Origin: Crateriforma spongiae
Lineage (GTDB): Bacteria; Planctomycetota; Planctomycetia; Pirellulales; Pirellulaceae
NCBI RefSeq assembly: GCF_012290005.1
Contig: NZ_JAAXMS010000007.1
Span: 1 to 41,990, forward strand
DNA length: 41,990 nt
Reading direction: 5' to 3'
The notes beneath the pieces were generated by a model that saw nothing but the letters and a program-made list of their open reading frames with translations, ran no database searches and was not told the origin of the DNA. Shown here piece by piece: positions 23,922-32,186 of this stretch; positions within the stretch are counted from its first letter, which is position 1; each line of letters starts with the position of its first letter. The position numbers were made by a program, and so were the translations under genes.

Positions 23922-26369
23922 ATGTTGGGTGAACGGGTGGCAAGACGGGGATGTCCGAAACGTCGGACGTATTGTAACTGTCGTTCCGAAACGACGTCGC
24001 GTCGAGCGATTTCGCGGTCACTCGGCCGCCGCGTTTGGCCGGCCGGAATGTCGATCGTCATGGTGCTGGCCACTGCTGGTGCCACCACGTCGATGGGCCA
24101 AGACGACCAGACCGCGGTGGAAGACAAGCAACAGCCACCGGAATTGTCGCTGCGCAGTCTGTTTCACCCCGACGATAAGCACGACTACGACGGCAAAATG
24201 CCCGTTTATCGTTGGGTCAAAGCGGGGCCCGGCACCGATAGCGACAGCCGTCTGATCGTTCGCCGCAAAGACGAATGGAAGATTTGTTCGGACGATGGGA
24301 CCGAATCACCGTGGGAATATCCCCAACGTTTGCGTGAACGAATCGCCCAGATCGATGCCGCCACCGACAAACAGATCGACTCCGCGGTCGACCAAGCCGT
24401 AAGGTCGACCTCCTATGTCGGCCAGACCGTCTTGGTGCGGGTCGGTGGATCGCTGGCCGTTGTGGATCCACAAGGCGAAACGCGTTTGCTGACTCGCGAT
24501 GCAACGTCTTGGAACGACGCAACATTGGATCAAAGTCATCGCCGTGTCGCTTTCACTCAGGATGGCGATTTGTTCGTCGTCGATGTGTCCAGTGGGCGAT
24601 CCCACCGGATGACCGACGACGCGTCGGAGACGATCTTAGATGGCCGATTGGATTGGACTTACCAAGAAGAGATCTTCGGTCGCGGGAACTATAAAGGGTT
24701 TCGGTTCAGTCCCGATGGAAATTGGCTGGCGATGTTGCGGATCCACATTGATTCGATCCAGCCCTACACGCTGGGCGATTCGCGGACCCAGCGCGGATCG
24801 GGTTTGGTCCGGCGGTACAGCAAAGCGGGTGATCCGATTCCCCATGCGGAGCTGTATCTGTGGGATTTGCGGGAAATGGATCGCGGGGTTTGGCCGCCGC
24901 CACGTTTGCTGGCCAAATCGACCGAGCAGGATCCTCAGATCATCACCGGCATGTGGTGGCACCCATATTCCCAGTGTTTCGTCTACAGCATTAGCAATCG
25001 GCTGCAGACGTGGCGCGAACTGCGGTATGTCGATCACCGGTACCTGTTCGGTGGGACCCAGAACCAGAAACGCTGGCTACGCGAAGAAAGCCCCGCGTGG
25101 GTTGAACCGCCGGAGAAGCCTGGGTTCCTGGCCGACGGCGGAATCATCTGGAAAAGCAATCTGCCCACCGGCAGGGCGCGTCTGTTTCGCCTGGCCTTGG
25201 GCGGCAAAACGGTGACGCCCCTGACGCCACAAGCAATGAACGTCAACGAATTCAAAGTGGATCCCAGCGGGCGTTCGTTGTGGTTGACCGCCGGTGAAGA
25301 CGGCGCGACTTGGCACCAGGATATCTATCACGCTGAATTGGCTTCGCGGGGCGATGCGGAAGATCCCAGCACGGGCCAGAGTTCTGACGATCAGGGGCCG
25401 ACGCCGCATCGCTTGACCGACGGTAACGGATGGTACGACTTCAAAGCGGATGCTCGGGGAAAACGCGTGGTCGTCAGGCACAGCACGGCCCAGCGTCCGG
25501 CGTCTTTATCGCTGTGGTCGCTGGCTGACACGGCCGGCCCGGTCACCAGGGTTACCTTGCACGAAAGCCAATTGAATTTGCCCGGCGATTGGATTCGTCC
25601 CGAGCTTTTTCAAATCGAAACCGACGATGGTGTGAAATTGCCGGCTCAGCTGAAACGTTCGCCCGCCGCGACGGATGCTCAGCCGGGACCGGTCGTCATC
25701 GAGGTTTATGGCGGCCCCAGGGCACCGATCGTTCGCGACCGATGGGCGGGCAATCGTTCGCTGTATCACGAATTGCTCGCTCGCGACGGCATCAGCGTGC
25801 TGATGGTCGACAACCGGGCCAGCGGTGGACGCGGGATTGCCGACACCTGGGCGGTCCGCGGCCGATTGGGCCAGGTCGAATTCGCCGACGTCCAGGCGGC
25901 GGTCGATTGGTTGAAGCAACAAGCGTGGGTGGATTCCGACCGTTTGGCGATTCGAGGCTGGAGTTTTGGAGGGTTTCTGACCCTGTACAGCATGATCCAC
26001 AGTTCGGATTTTGCCGCGGGAATCGCCGGTGGATCGGTAACCGATTGGCGTGAATACGATTCGTTTTACACCGAACGGTACATGGGGCTGCCGGACGAAA
26101 ACGACGACGGCTACACCCAGCACGGTTTGTTGGACAAAGCGGACCAGTTGACCGGCCGCGTGCTGCTGATTCACGGCGAGGTCGACGACAACGTGCATCC
26201 GTCGAACACCATGCGGATGGCTCACGCCCTACAAAAGGCGGGCAAACAGTTCGATTTGATGATCTACCCGGGGGCCGCACACAGCGTGCACGATCCCCAC
26301 CAAAGTTGGCACCTGAACCGGCTGACCGACGGGTTTTTGCGGCGACATTTGCGGCCCGGGCGGAAATGA
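23922..26369 (+). CDS. Dipeptidyl-peptidase IV-type S9 serine peptidase, probably exported
   Basis: A prolyl-oligopeptidase-family enzyme predicted to release N-terminal dipeptides. The N-terminal eight-bladed propeller carries YQEEIFGRG, the Glu-Glu motif that holds the substrate amino group in DPP-IV, and FRFSPDGNWLA. The C-terminal alpha/beta hydrolase has EVYGGPRAP, the nucleophile serine in GWSFGG (codon at 25962), the aspartate in EVDDNVHP and the histidine in GAAHSVHD. A hydrophobic segment (MSIVMVLATAGATTSMG) marks a signal peptide. The start is uncertain: 23922 keeps a long basic n-region, while ATG 24048 leaves 140 bases for divergent promoters with the sulfatase gene but has no basic residues before the hydrophobic core. 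Homology itself begins after about 24120. Confidence 0.9.
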   Translation: MLGERVARRGCPKRRTYCNCRSETTSRRAISRSLGRRVWPAGMSIVMVLATAGATTSMGQDDQTAVEDKQQPPELSLRSLFHPDDKHDYDGKMPVYRWVKAGPGTDSDSRLIVRRKDEWKICSDDGTESPWEYPQRLRERIAQIDAATDKQIDSAVDQAVRSTSYVGQTVLVRVGGSLAVVDPQGETRLLTRDATSWNDATLDQSHRRVAFTQDGDLFVVDVSSGRSHRMTDDASETILDGRLDWTYQEEIFGRGNYKGFRFSPDGNWLAMLRIHIDSIQPYTLGDSRTQRGSGLVRRYSKAGDPIPHAELYLWDLREMDRGVWPPPRLLAKSTEQDPQIITGMWWHPYSQCFVYSISNRLQTWRELRYVDHRYLFGGTQNQKRWLREESPAWVEPPEKPGFLADGGIIWKSNLPTGRARLFRLALGGKTVTPLTPQAMNVNEFKVDPSGRSLWLTAGEDGATWHQDIYHAELASRGDAEDPSTGQSSDDQGPTPHRLTDGNGWYDFKADARGKRVVVRHSTAQRPASLSLWSLADTAGPVTRVTLHESQLNLPGDWIRPELFQIETDDGVKLPAQLKRSPAATDAQPGPVVIEVYGGPRAPIVRDRWAGNRSLYHELLARDGISVLMVDNRASGGRGIADTWAVRGRLGQVEFADVQAAVDWLKQQAWVDSDRLAIRGWSFGGFLTLYSMIHSSDFAAGIAGGSVTDWREYDSFYTERYMGLPDENDDGYTQHGLLDKADQLTGRVLLIHGEVDDNVHPSNTMRMAHALQKAGKQFDLMIYPGAAHSVHDPHQSWHLNRLTDGFLRRHLRPGRK

Positions 26370-26493
26370 CGGCTCGGGGTATAAGACGAACGGCCCGATC
26401 GGCCAAAAATCGACCGCAAAGCCCTATCGGTCGACGCGACCGGTCGCTATCTTACGCGACTCGAAATTCAGCAAAATTGTGGAGTCAACGAAC

Positions 26494-26805
26494 ATGTACG
26501 CCATCTTTACCGACGGCGGCCGTCAATATCGCGTCGAACCCGGCATGGAATTGGACGTCGATTACCGTGAAATTGCCGAAGGCGAAACGCTGACCTTTGA
26601 CAAGGTGCTGGCCGTCGGCGGTGACGACGGGTTGAAGCTGGGCGCGCCGACGGTCGACGGTGCCAAAGTGACCGCTTCGGTCCTGGGAACGCACAAGGAC
26701 AAGAAGATCTACGTCCAAAAGTTCCGTCGTCGTAAGAACAGCCGTCGTCGTACCGGCCACCGCCAAGTTCACACGCGGATCAAGGTCGAAGAAATCTCCG
26801 CCTGA
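26494..26805 (+). CDS. rplU: 50S ribosomal protein L21
   Basis: A large-subunit ribosomal protein of 103 residues. The N-terminus MYAIFTDGGRQYRVEPG and the signature near the C-terminus (YVQKFRRRKNSRRRTGHRQ, then HTRIKV) are diagnostic. An upstream GTG at 26479 is in frame, but ATG 26494 matches the family N-terminus and has GGAG at 26481-26484, nine bases away. In most bacteria rpmA (L27) follows directly. Here the next gene is on the opposite strand and no L27 frame is seen, so rpmA must be elsewhere. Confidence 0.97.
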   Translation: MYAIFTDGGRQYRVEPGMELDVDYREIAEGETLTFDKVLAVGGDDGLKLGAPTVDGAKVTASVLGTHKDKKIYVQKFRRRKNSRRRTGHRQVHTRIKVEEISA

Positions 26806-26936
26806 TCGACCCTTCATGATTGCCGGGCCGGTCCACGCTGTGTTGGTCCCGCCCGGTGGTCAGACTCTTTGACGCCGTTGATTTTCCGGCGTTCTGGTTG
26901 CGTGGTGGGAATGGCTTTCTTGGCCCTTTCCCAGCC
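26806..26936. terminator. Convergent spacer with two hairpins after rplU
   Basis: ACGCCG (26872-26877) and CGGCGT (26887-26892) form a 6-bp stem with a 9-base loop. CCGGGC (26823-26828) can pair with GCCCGG (26851-26856). Both lie between the rplU stop and the end of the minus-strand PQQ-like gene, where transcript ends are expected. No long T-run is present, so the call is tentative. Confidence 0.4.
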
Positions 26937-28220
26937 CTAAGGTTTTTCGCTGATCGCGATCAGATATTCTTGGCGTTTGCCGTCCTCCTGGATGCCGCTG
27001 CGGATGTACAGCGTGTCGTCCACCGCGACCGGGCTGGCAAAGATCGATTCGCCGGTCTGGTTCTGGGCTCGCATTTCGAATCGATCTGGATTCGCCGCCA
27101 ACACGTACACCTCGCCCCGTTCGCTGGCCACCAGCAGTTCGTCCCCCACCAGCAATGGCGATGCACTGATGCCGCCGCCGAACAGTCGTTCTTTCCACAT
27201 CTCGCGGCCGTCGTGGGTCCGCCAGCAGTACGCCACGCCGCTGTCAGCGACCGCATAGACATAACCGTCGTTGGCCAGCAGCGATTGTTCGTAGCACATC
27301 ACGCGGTTGGACCACAGTTCGCGATGTTCGCCGGCGGCATTGATGCACCAGGTCCCCGGCGTCGGGTTGCCGCCGCTGACCAGCAAACGGCGATCGTCCC
27401 AAACGATCGTTCCGCAGATCGCTTCGGTCGTCGTTGGAACGCTCCACCGGCGTTGACCCGTGACCGGATCGTACGCATCCATCGTTTCGGCACCGGCGAT
27501 GACCAGCAAACGTTCGCCGGCGATCGGTGCGACGATGGCGGAAGCAAAGTTCAGGTTGATCGGGCGTTCGATCTTCCAGGCCGGTTTGCCCGTGTCCAAG
27601 TCCAAGGCGTAGATGCCGCTGGCGTCGCCATCGAATTCCGCGGCAACGATCAGCAATTCGCCTTCGATGATCGGGCTGGCACCGTAGCCGAATTCGAACG
27701 CTTGGGGTGCGAAATCGCAGACGCGGCGCTGCCAGACTTGTCGGCCTTGCAGCGTCACCGCCGTGACGTGGATCGCATTGCGATTGTGGAAGCTGACATA
27801 AATGTGCTGGCCGTCTGACGCGGGGCTGGGGGACGCACCAGAATTGTTCGAATGCATTTGGATCGGGCCGACGTTTCGGTGAATCGCCCACTTGTTCAGG
27901 ATCCTGCCCGTGTTGCGATCCAGTCGAACCAGGGCCTGGACATCAGCCGATGGGTCGTGGGTGGTCAGGTATATCCAGTCGCCGACAACGATCGGTGTGC
28001 TGTGTCCACGGCCGTCGATGGCGGTTTTCCATTGAATGTTCTGGCCCGTTTGGACGTTCCACCGCAGTGGCAAGGTCCAGTCCTGTTGCGCATGGTTATC
28101 GCTGGTCGGGCCACGCCACTGCAGCCAGTCGGTCGCCCGAGTGTCCGTCGCGAACAATCCACCCAGAATCGCCAGTCCCCACCCCAGCGCGGATGCGCCC
28201 CATCGAAAGTGCTTTTGCAT
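26937..28220 (-). CDS. Secreted PQQ-binding-like beta-propeller repeat protein
   Basis: A 427-residue exported beta-propeller protein of the PQQ-like repeat superfamily, common and numerous in Planctomycetes. A signal peptide (MQKHFRWG, hydrophobic core, TRA cleavage near 29) is followed by the typical WLQWRGPTSDN start of the mature protein. Blade-like repeats follow, with pattern A-hydrophobic-D-x-x-T-G-x-x-x-W (for example ALDLDTGKPAWKIE, AYDPVTGQRRWSVP, CWRTHDGREMWKE). No enzyme active site for a quinoprotein dehydrogenase is evident, so a structural or binding role is as likely as an enzymatic one. The frame begins at a GTG at 28223, but the adjacent ATG at 28220 with AGGTTGG upstream is preferred. 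Confidence 0.88.
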   Translation of the reverse strand: MQKHFRWGASALGWGLAILGGLFATDTRATDWLQWRGPTSDNHAQQDWTLPLRWNVQTGQNIQWKTAIDGRGHSTPIVVGDWIYLTTHDPSADVQALVRLDRNTGRILNKWAIHRNVGPIQMHSNNSGASPSPASDGQHIYVSFHNRNAIHVTAVTLQGRQVWQRRVCDFAPQAFEFGYGASPIIEGELLIVAAEFDGDASGIYALDLDTGKPAWKIERPINLNFASAIVAPIAGERLLVIAGAETMDAYDPVTGQRRWSVPTTTEAICGTIVWDDRRLLVSGGNPTPGTWCINAAGEHRELWSNRVMCYEQSLLANDGYVYAVADSGVAYCWRTHDGREMWKERLFGGGISASPLLVGDELLVASERGEVYVLAANPDRFEMRAQNQTGESIFASPVAVDDTLYIRSGIQEDGKRQEYLIAISEKP

Positions 28221-28394
28221 CACGCCAACCTGAACCCTGTGCCGAAGAGAAGTCGATAAGTCCTATCACGGTAGCGGACAATCAACTTCGGGAACAACAA
28301 GTGTCGGTTAGGTCGGATGGTCAGCCGGTCGGGGGAATCGGCGCAACCGCCTCGTTTCGTGACGGTTCGGGGGCCAATCAGCAAGAGCCGCCGC

Positions 28395-29969
28395 TTAGAA
28401 GAAGCGTTTCAGGTGTTCATCCGATGGTTTGGGCGTGACCAAAGAAACGACGATCATGGTGACCAGCGAACTGGCAACCATCACGACGACCGGCATGATT
28501 TCATACCGCTGATCGCCCAGCGGCAATTCGAGGTGGAATTCACGCAGACCGCCCGGCGTTTGCAGGCCGTTCCAGAACAGGATGCACCAGCTGATGATCG
28601 CCGCAAAGATGCCGCTGATGGCTCCCGCGGCGCTCAGGCCGCGCCAGTACAGGGCCGCGAAGACGATCGGGAATAGGGCGCTAAAACCGCTGAAGCACCA
28701 GACGCCGAGTGCGAACACGCTGGTCGGATTACCCAGACTTAACAAATACGTCACCGCAACGATCGCGATGATGAACACGCGTGTCAGGAACACTTGTTCC
28801 TTGTCGCTGACATCGCCCTTGTAATGACAGTAAACGTCGTTGCTAAAGATCGTGCCGATGCACAAAAACTGGCTGTCCAAACTGGACATGATCGCGGCCA
28901 GGATTCCCGCCGCCAGCAAACCGCCAAGCATCTGGCCGGTTTGGGTTTTCACCAGGAATGCCAGGATCGCGTTCGGGTTGCTTGGCAGCGGCGGTTTGGC
29001 GGGGATCAAATTGCCGGTCGCCCAGATTCCGACCAAGACGCAGGGGACCCAAACGATCATGATGAACAACGGGTGACAAACGACCGGCACCTTGAACGAA
29101 TTGGCGCTCTTGGCCGTCATCCAGTGCTGAAACAAGTGTGGGAACATGCCCACCGACAGTGGAATCAACAGGTACGTGAAGAACTTGGTCTGGCTCATCT
29201 CGATCCGCGTGACTTTATTCAGCGGAACCGATTCTCCCAGGGCCTGCAGGTTAGCCAAGAAGCTGTCCTGACCGCCCAGTCGGTTGGCGATGACGTAGAA
29301 CGTCACGACGCCCAAGACCATGAAAACCAGGGTTTGAAACGTGTTGGCCCAGGTGGTGCCACGCATGCCACCAAAGAACACGTAAACCAGCACGACCATG
29401 CAGATCACCAGTGACCCCAGCCACGGCGGAATTCCACCATGCAGGGCTCGATTGATTTCGCCGGACGCATCGGTCGCCGGGAACCATTCGGGTGAAAGAC
29501 CCGCGGTCAGCGATTGGACCACCGAACCGGCGCTGATCACACCGACCAGCAAATAGGGAATGATGAGTCCGACCAAGATCGGGAACAGCAACAGGCCGAC
29601 GAAATCGCTGTTCAAGCGATCGCGAAAGTATTCAATCTGGGTTGTGTAATTGTGCCGACGGGCCAGTTTCCAAACTTTCACCCCGATCAGAAAAAAGCAC
29701 AGCGAATGGACGATGCCGCTGCTGCTGGCCAGCATCCCATAAACGCCGATGCCCTCCTTGAAAGCTTCGCCGCTGCTGCCGACCAACGCGAACGCGGTCA
29801 TCGTGGTCCCGAACAGACTCATCAACAGCAAGAACGGGCCGATCGAATGGCTGGCGACCTGGTAATCTTCACGCGTGCCTTTGAACAGGCGGCTGGAGAA
29901 CACGCCCAGCAATAGCAGCAGACTCAGATAGCAGATGATGATGATCAGCTGAGGCAATCCCTGGTGCAT
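28395..29969 (-). CDS. Sodium:solute symporter (SSS/SLC5 family)
   Basis: A 524-residue inner-membrane transporter of the SSS family (LeuT-like fold, about 13 membrane segments). It would import a solute driven by the sodium gradient. Family features include the early SRLFKGTREDYQVASHSIGPFLL segment, the glycine-rich YVFFGGMRGTTWANTFQ region, and AAGILAAIMSSLDSQFLCIGTIFSNDVY with the serines expected near the second sodium site. Its ATG shares one base with the stop of the preceding small membrane protein (TGATG at 29967-29971), so the pair is translationally coupled. The solute cannot be deduced; such pairs are annotated variously as pantothenate, monocarboxylate or sugar symporters. Confidence 0.92.
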   Translation of the reverse strand: MHQGLPQLIIIICYLSLLLLLGVFSSRLFKGTREDYQVASHSIGPFLLLMSLFGTTMTAFALVGSSGEAFKEGIGVYGMLASSSGIVHSLCFFLIGVKVWKLARRHNYTTQIEYFRDRLNSDFVGLLLFPILVGLIIPYLLVGVISAGSVVQSLTAGLSPEWFPATDASGEINRALHGGIPPWLGSLVICMVVLVYVFFGGMRGTTWANTFQTLVFMVLGVVTFYVIANRLGGQDSFLANLQALGESVPLNKVTRIEMSQTKFFTYLLIPLSVGMFPHLFQHWMTAKSANSFKVPVVCHPLFIMIVWVPCVLVGIWATGNLIPAKPPLPSNPNAILAFLVKTQTGQMLGGLLAAGILAAIMSSLDSQFLCIGTIFSNDVYCHYKGDVSDKEQVFLTRVFIIAIVAVTYLLSLGNPTSVFALGVWCFSGFSALFPIVFAALYWRGLSAAGAISGIFAAIISWCILFWNGLQTPGGLREFHLELPLGDQRYEIMPVVVMVASSLVTMIVVSLVTPKPSDEHLKRFF

Positions 29970-30259
29970 CAGTGGGTTCCTCCGTCTTGATCCGTGTGGC
30001 CGGTCAATTCATCCGCATCATCCAGTGGCCAAGCGATCTTGGTTGCCAAAAACCAAGTCGCCGATGCCGCCATTGAAATGCAGGCGTGGTACAGCAATCC
30101 GATCGGCATGAACCCCAAAACCAACGTGTCGTCGTCCCAAAACCAATTGTCTTGATGGATGATCAACAGCAAAACCACCAGGGCTGCGATGATCCACGGG
30201 CCTTTGGACGTTGGTCCGGAAGAATCCGGGCCCGAAGGCTGAGGGGAAGAATCCGCCAT
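29969..30259 (-). CDS. Small membrane protein (DUF3311-like), partner of the sodium:solute symporter
   Basis: A 96-residue protein with a Ser/Pro/Gly-rich cytoplasmic N-terminus and two hydrophobic segments (WIIAALVVLLLIIHQ at about 22-36, and GFMPIGLLYHACISMAA in the middle), followed by WFLATKIAWP. The layout and its place directly before an SSS transporter match the DUF3311 proteins that accompany these symporters, probably as an accessory subunit. It overlaps the transporter gene by one base. The function of DUF3311 proteins is not well established, so the subunit role is inference. Confidence 0.8.
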   Translation of the reverse strand: MADSSPQPSGPDSSGPTSKGPWIIAALVVLLLIIHQDNWFWDDDTLVLGFMPIGLLYHACISMAASATWFLATKIAWPLDDADELTGHTDQDGGTH

Positions 30260-30353
30260 TGACTGACACCGTTGGGGATACCGGGGCGAGGGATGCAGAG
30301 GAAGGAACAGCAGTGTAGTTGAGTCGTCAGGGCGGCGAAATTAGGCTTCAGCG

Positions 30354-32153
30354 ATGCAGAATTGGGAATCCCTGTTGACCGTCGCCGTCGTGATCGGCTT
30401 GATGGCCGGTTTGGCGCTTCGCGTCGCCGCCGCCGAGTTGTTGGCGTTGGCTGCGTTGGCGGTCCTGGTCGTCGCGGGCAGTTTGGTTCCCGGCGCGGCC
30501 CTGCCCACCCCGGCCGAAGCTTTCCAGGGATTCGGCAGTGAAAGTCTGGTCACGATCGCGTTGCTGTTTGTGGTCGTGGCGGGACTGGAACTGACCGGCG
30601 GTGCGGAATTGGCGACCGGTTGGTTTCTGAACGGGGCACGAAAACCCGTCGACGCTCGGATGCGTTTGCTGGTTCCCGTCGCCGTGGTCAGCGGTTTTCT
30701 GAACAACACGCCGGTGGTTGCCGGCATGCTGCCAGTGGTCAATGACCTTTCGAAGAAGATTGGCGACAGCAGCAGCCGATTCTTGATGCCGATGTCCTAT
30801 GCCGCGATTCTGGGTGGGATGTGCACGCTGATCGGCACCAGCACCAACATGGTGATCCGCGATTTGTATGTCGGCCAAACCGGACAACCGTTGGGATTCT
30901 TCACGCCGGCTTGGATCGGTGTTCCCGCCACGGTGGTGGGACTGGTGTACTTAATCTTTGGCAGCCGACTGTTGCCCGACCGAAAGCCCGGCGTCAGCCT
31001 GGCCGATGACCCGCAGCAATACACCGTCGAAATGCAGGTCGAACGCGGCGGCAATTTGGTCGGCAAAACGATTGAACAGGCTGGATTGCGTCGGCTGCCC
31101 GGTTTGTACGTGGCGGAAATTCAGCGTGTCGATGAACAGGGCGAAAGCCGGATCGTCGCCGCACGGCCCGGCGAACGGTTGTGGGCCGACGACGTTTTGA
31201 TTTTGGTCGGTGCTTTGGAAAGCGTTGTTGATCTGAAAAAAATCCGCGGCCTGATCACGCCCGACGACCAGGCCCGCAAGCTACAGGTCCCCGCTTGGCG
31301 ACGGACGTTGGTCGAAGCGGTGGTCAGTCCGCGTTGCAGTTCGCTGGGGAAATCGATTCGCGAAAGTCGTTTCCGATCGCGCTACAACGCCGCCGTGGTT
31401 GCCGTCGCACGTGGCGGGAAGCGGGTGGAAGGCAAGCTGGGGGATATTCGCCTGGAAGTCGGCGACGTGCTGTTGCTGGAAGCTTCGCCGTCGTTTCTGC
31501 ATCGCCAACAGACTTCACGCGATTTTTATTTGGTCAGCCAGGTCGAACAGGGGGCCGTTCGGCGACCGGAACGTGCTTGGACTGCAATCACCATTGTCTT
31601 GCTGATGGTGTTTGCCGCCGCATTCACCGCGGTGCCAATTTCGGTGGCGGCTTTGGTGGCCGCGGTGGCCACCGTCGCCACGCGGTGTTGTCGGTCCGAT
31701 GAGGCCCGCCGCAGCGTGGATTGGGCCATCCTGATCGTGATCGGCGCGGCCATCGGCATCGGGTCGGCCCTAGAAAAAAGCGGGGCGGCCAAGGCGATCG
31801 CCGACGGTTTGCTGTCGTTGGCCGGCCGGCACCCTTATTATTGCTTGGCTGCGGTCTACTTGGCCACGATGATCTGCACCGAATTTGTGACCAATGTCGC
31901 CGCAGCCACGCTGATGTTCTACATCGCCACGCAGACAGCCGCGAACCTGAACGTCGACGAAACACCCTTTGTGATTGCCGTGATGATCGCCGCTTCCGCC
32001 AGCTTTCTGACCCCATTCGGTTATCAAACCAATGCGATGGTTTATGGCGTGGGCGGGTATCGGTTCGGCGACTACGTGCGGTTCGGTTTGCCGTTGACCC
32101 TGATCGTTTTTGCCGTTGCGATGGTGGTGATCCCCCGCGTGTTTCCGTTCTGA
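30354..32153 (+). CDS. SLC13/DASS-family anion transporter with two RCK-C (TrkA-C) domains
   Basis: A 599-residue inner-membrane permease of the divalent anion:sodium symporter type, probably for sulfate or dicarboxylates. The N-terminal membrane half contains the conserved FLNNTP (115-120) and GTSTN (161-165). The central soluble part (about 210-395) holds two TrkA-C/RCK-C domains (for example QVERGGNLVGKTIEQAGLR and SRFRSRYNAAVVAVARGGKR), which usually bind a regulatory ligand. The C-terminal membrane half has TEFVTNVAAATLM and TPFGYQTN, the mirrored anion-binding motif. It is divergent from the symporter pair and ends 33 bases before hrpA. The presence of many sulfatases in such organisms makes sulfate plausible, but the sequence does not prove it. 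Confidence 0.9.
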   Translation: MQNWESLLTVAVVIGLMAGLALRVAAAELLALAALAVLVVAGSLVPGAALPTPAEAFQGFGSESLVTIALLFVVVAGLELTGGAELATGWFLNGARKPVDARMRLLVPVAVVSGFLNNTPVVAGMLPVVNDLSKKIGDSSSRFLMPMSYAAILGGMCTLIGTSTNMVIRDLYVGQTGQPLGFFTPAWIGVPATVVGLVYLIFGSRLLPDRKPGVSLADDPQQYTVEMQVERGGNLVGKTIEQAGLRRLPGLYVAEIQRVDEQGESRIVAARPGERLWADDVLILVGALESVVDLKKIRGLITPDDQARKLQVPAWRRTLVEAVVSPRCSSLGKSIRESRFRSRYNAAVVAVARGGKRVEGKLGDIRLEVGDVLLLEASPSFLHRQQTSRDFYLVSQVEQGAVRRPERAWTAITIVLLMVFAAAFTAVPISVAALVAAVATVATRCCRSDEARRSVDWAILIVIGAAIGIGSALEKSGAAKAIADGLLSLAGRHPYYCLAAVYLATMICTEFVTNVAAATLMFYIATQTAANLNVDETPFVIAVMIAASASFLTPFGYQTNAMVYGVGGYRFGDYVRFGLPLTLIVFAVAMVVIPRVFPF

Positions 32154-32186
32154 TCGATTCAACGCCCCACCCGCCGTTTTCTTTCT

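Noticed and set aside
26820-27818. 332-codon open frame on the plus strand opposite the PQQ-like gene
   Set aside because: Antisense shadow; the minus-strand product has a signal peptide and propeller repeats, while this one has no recognisable features.
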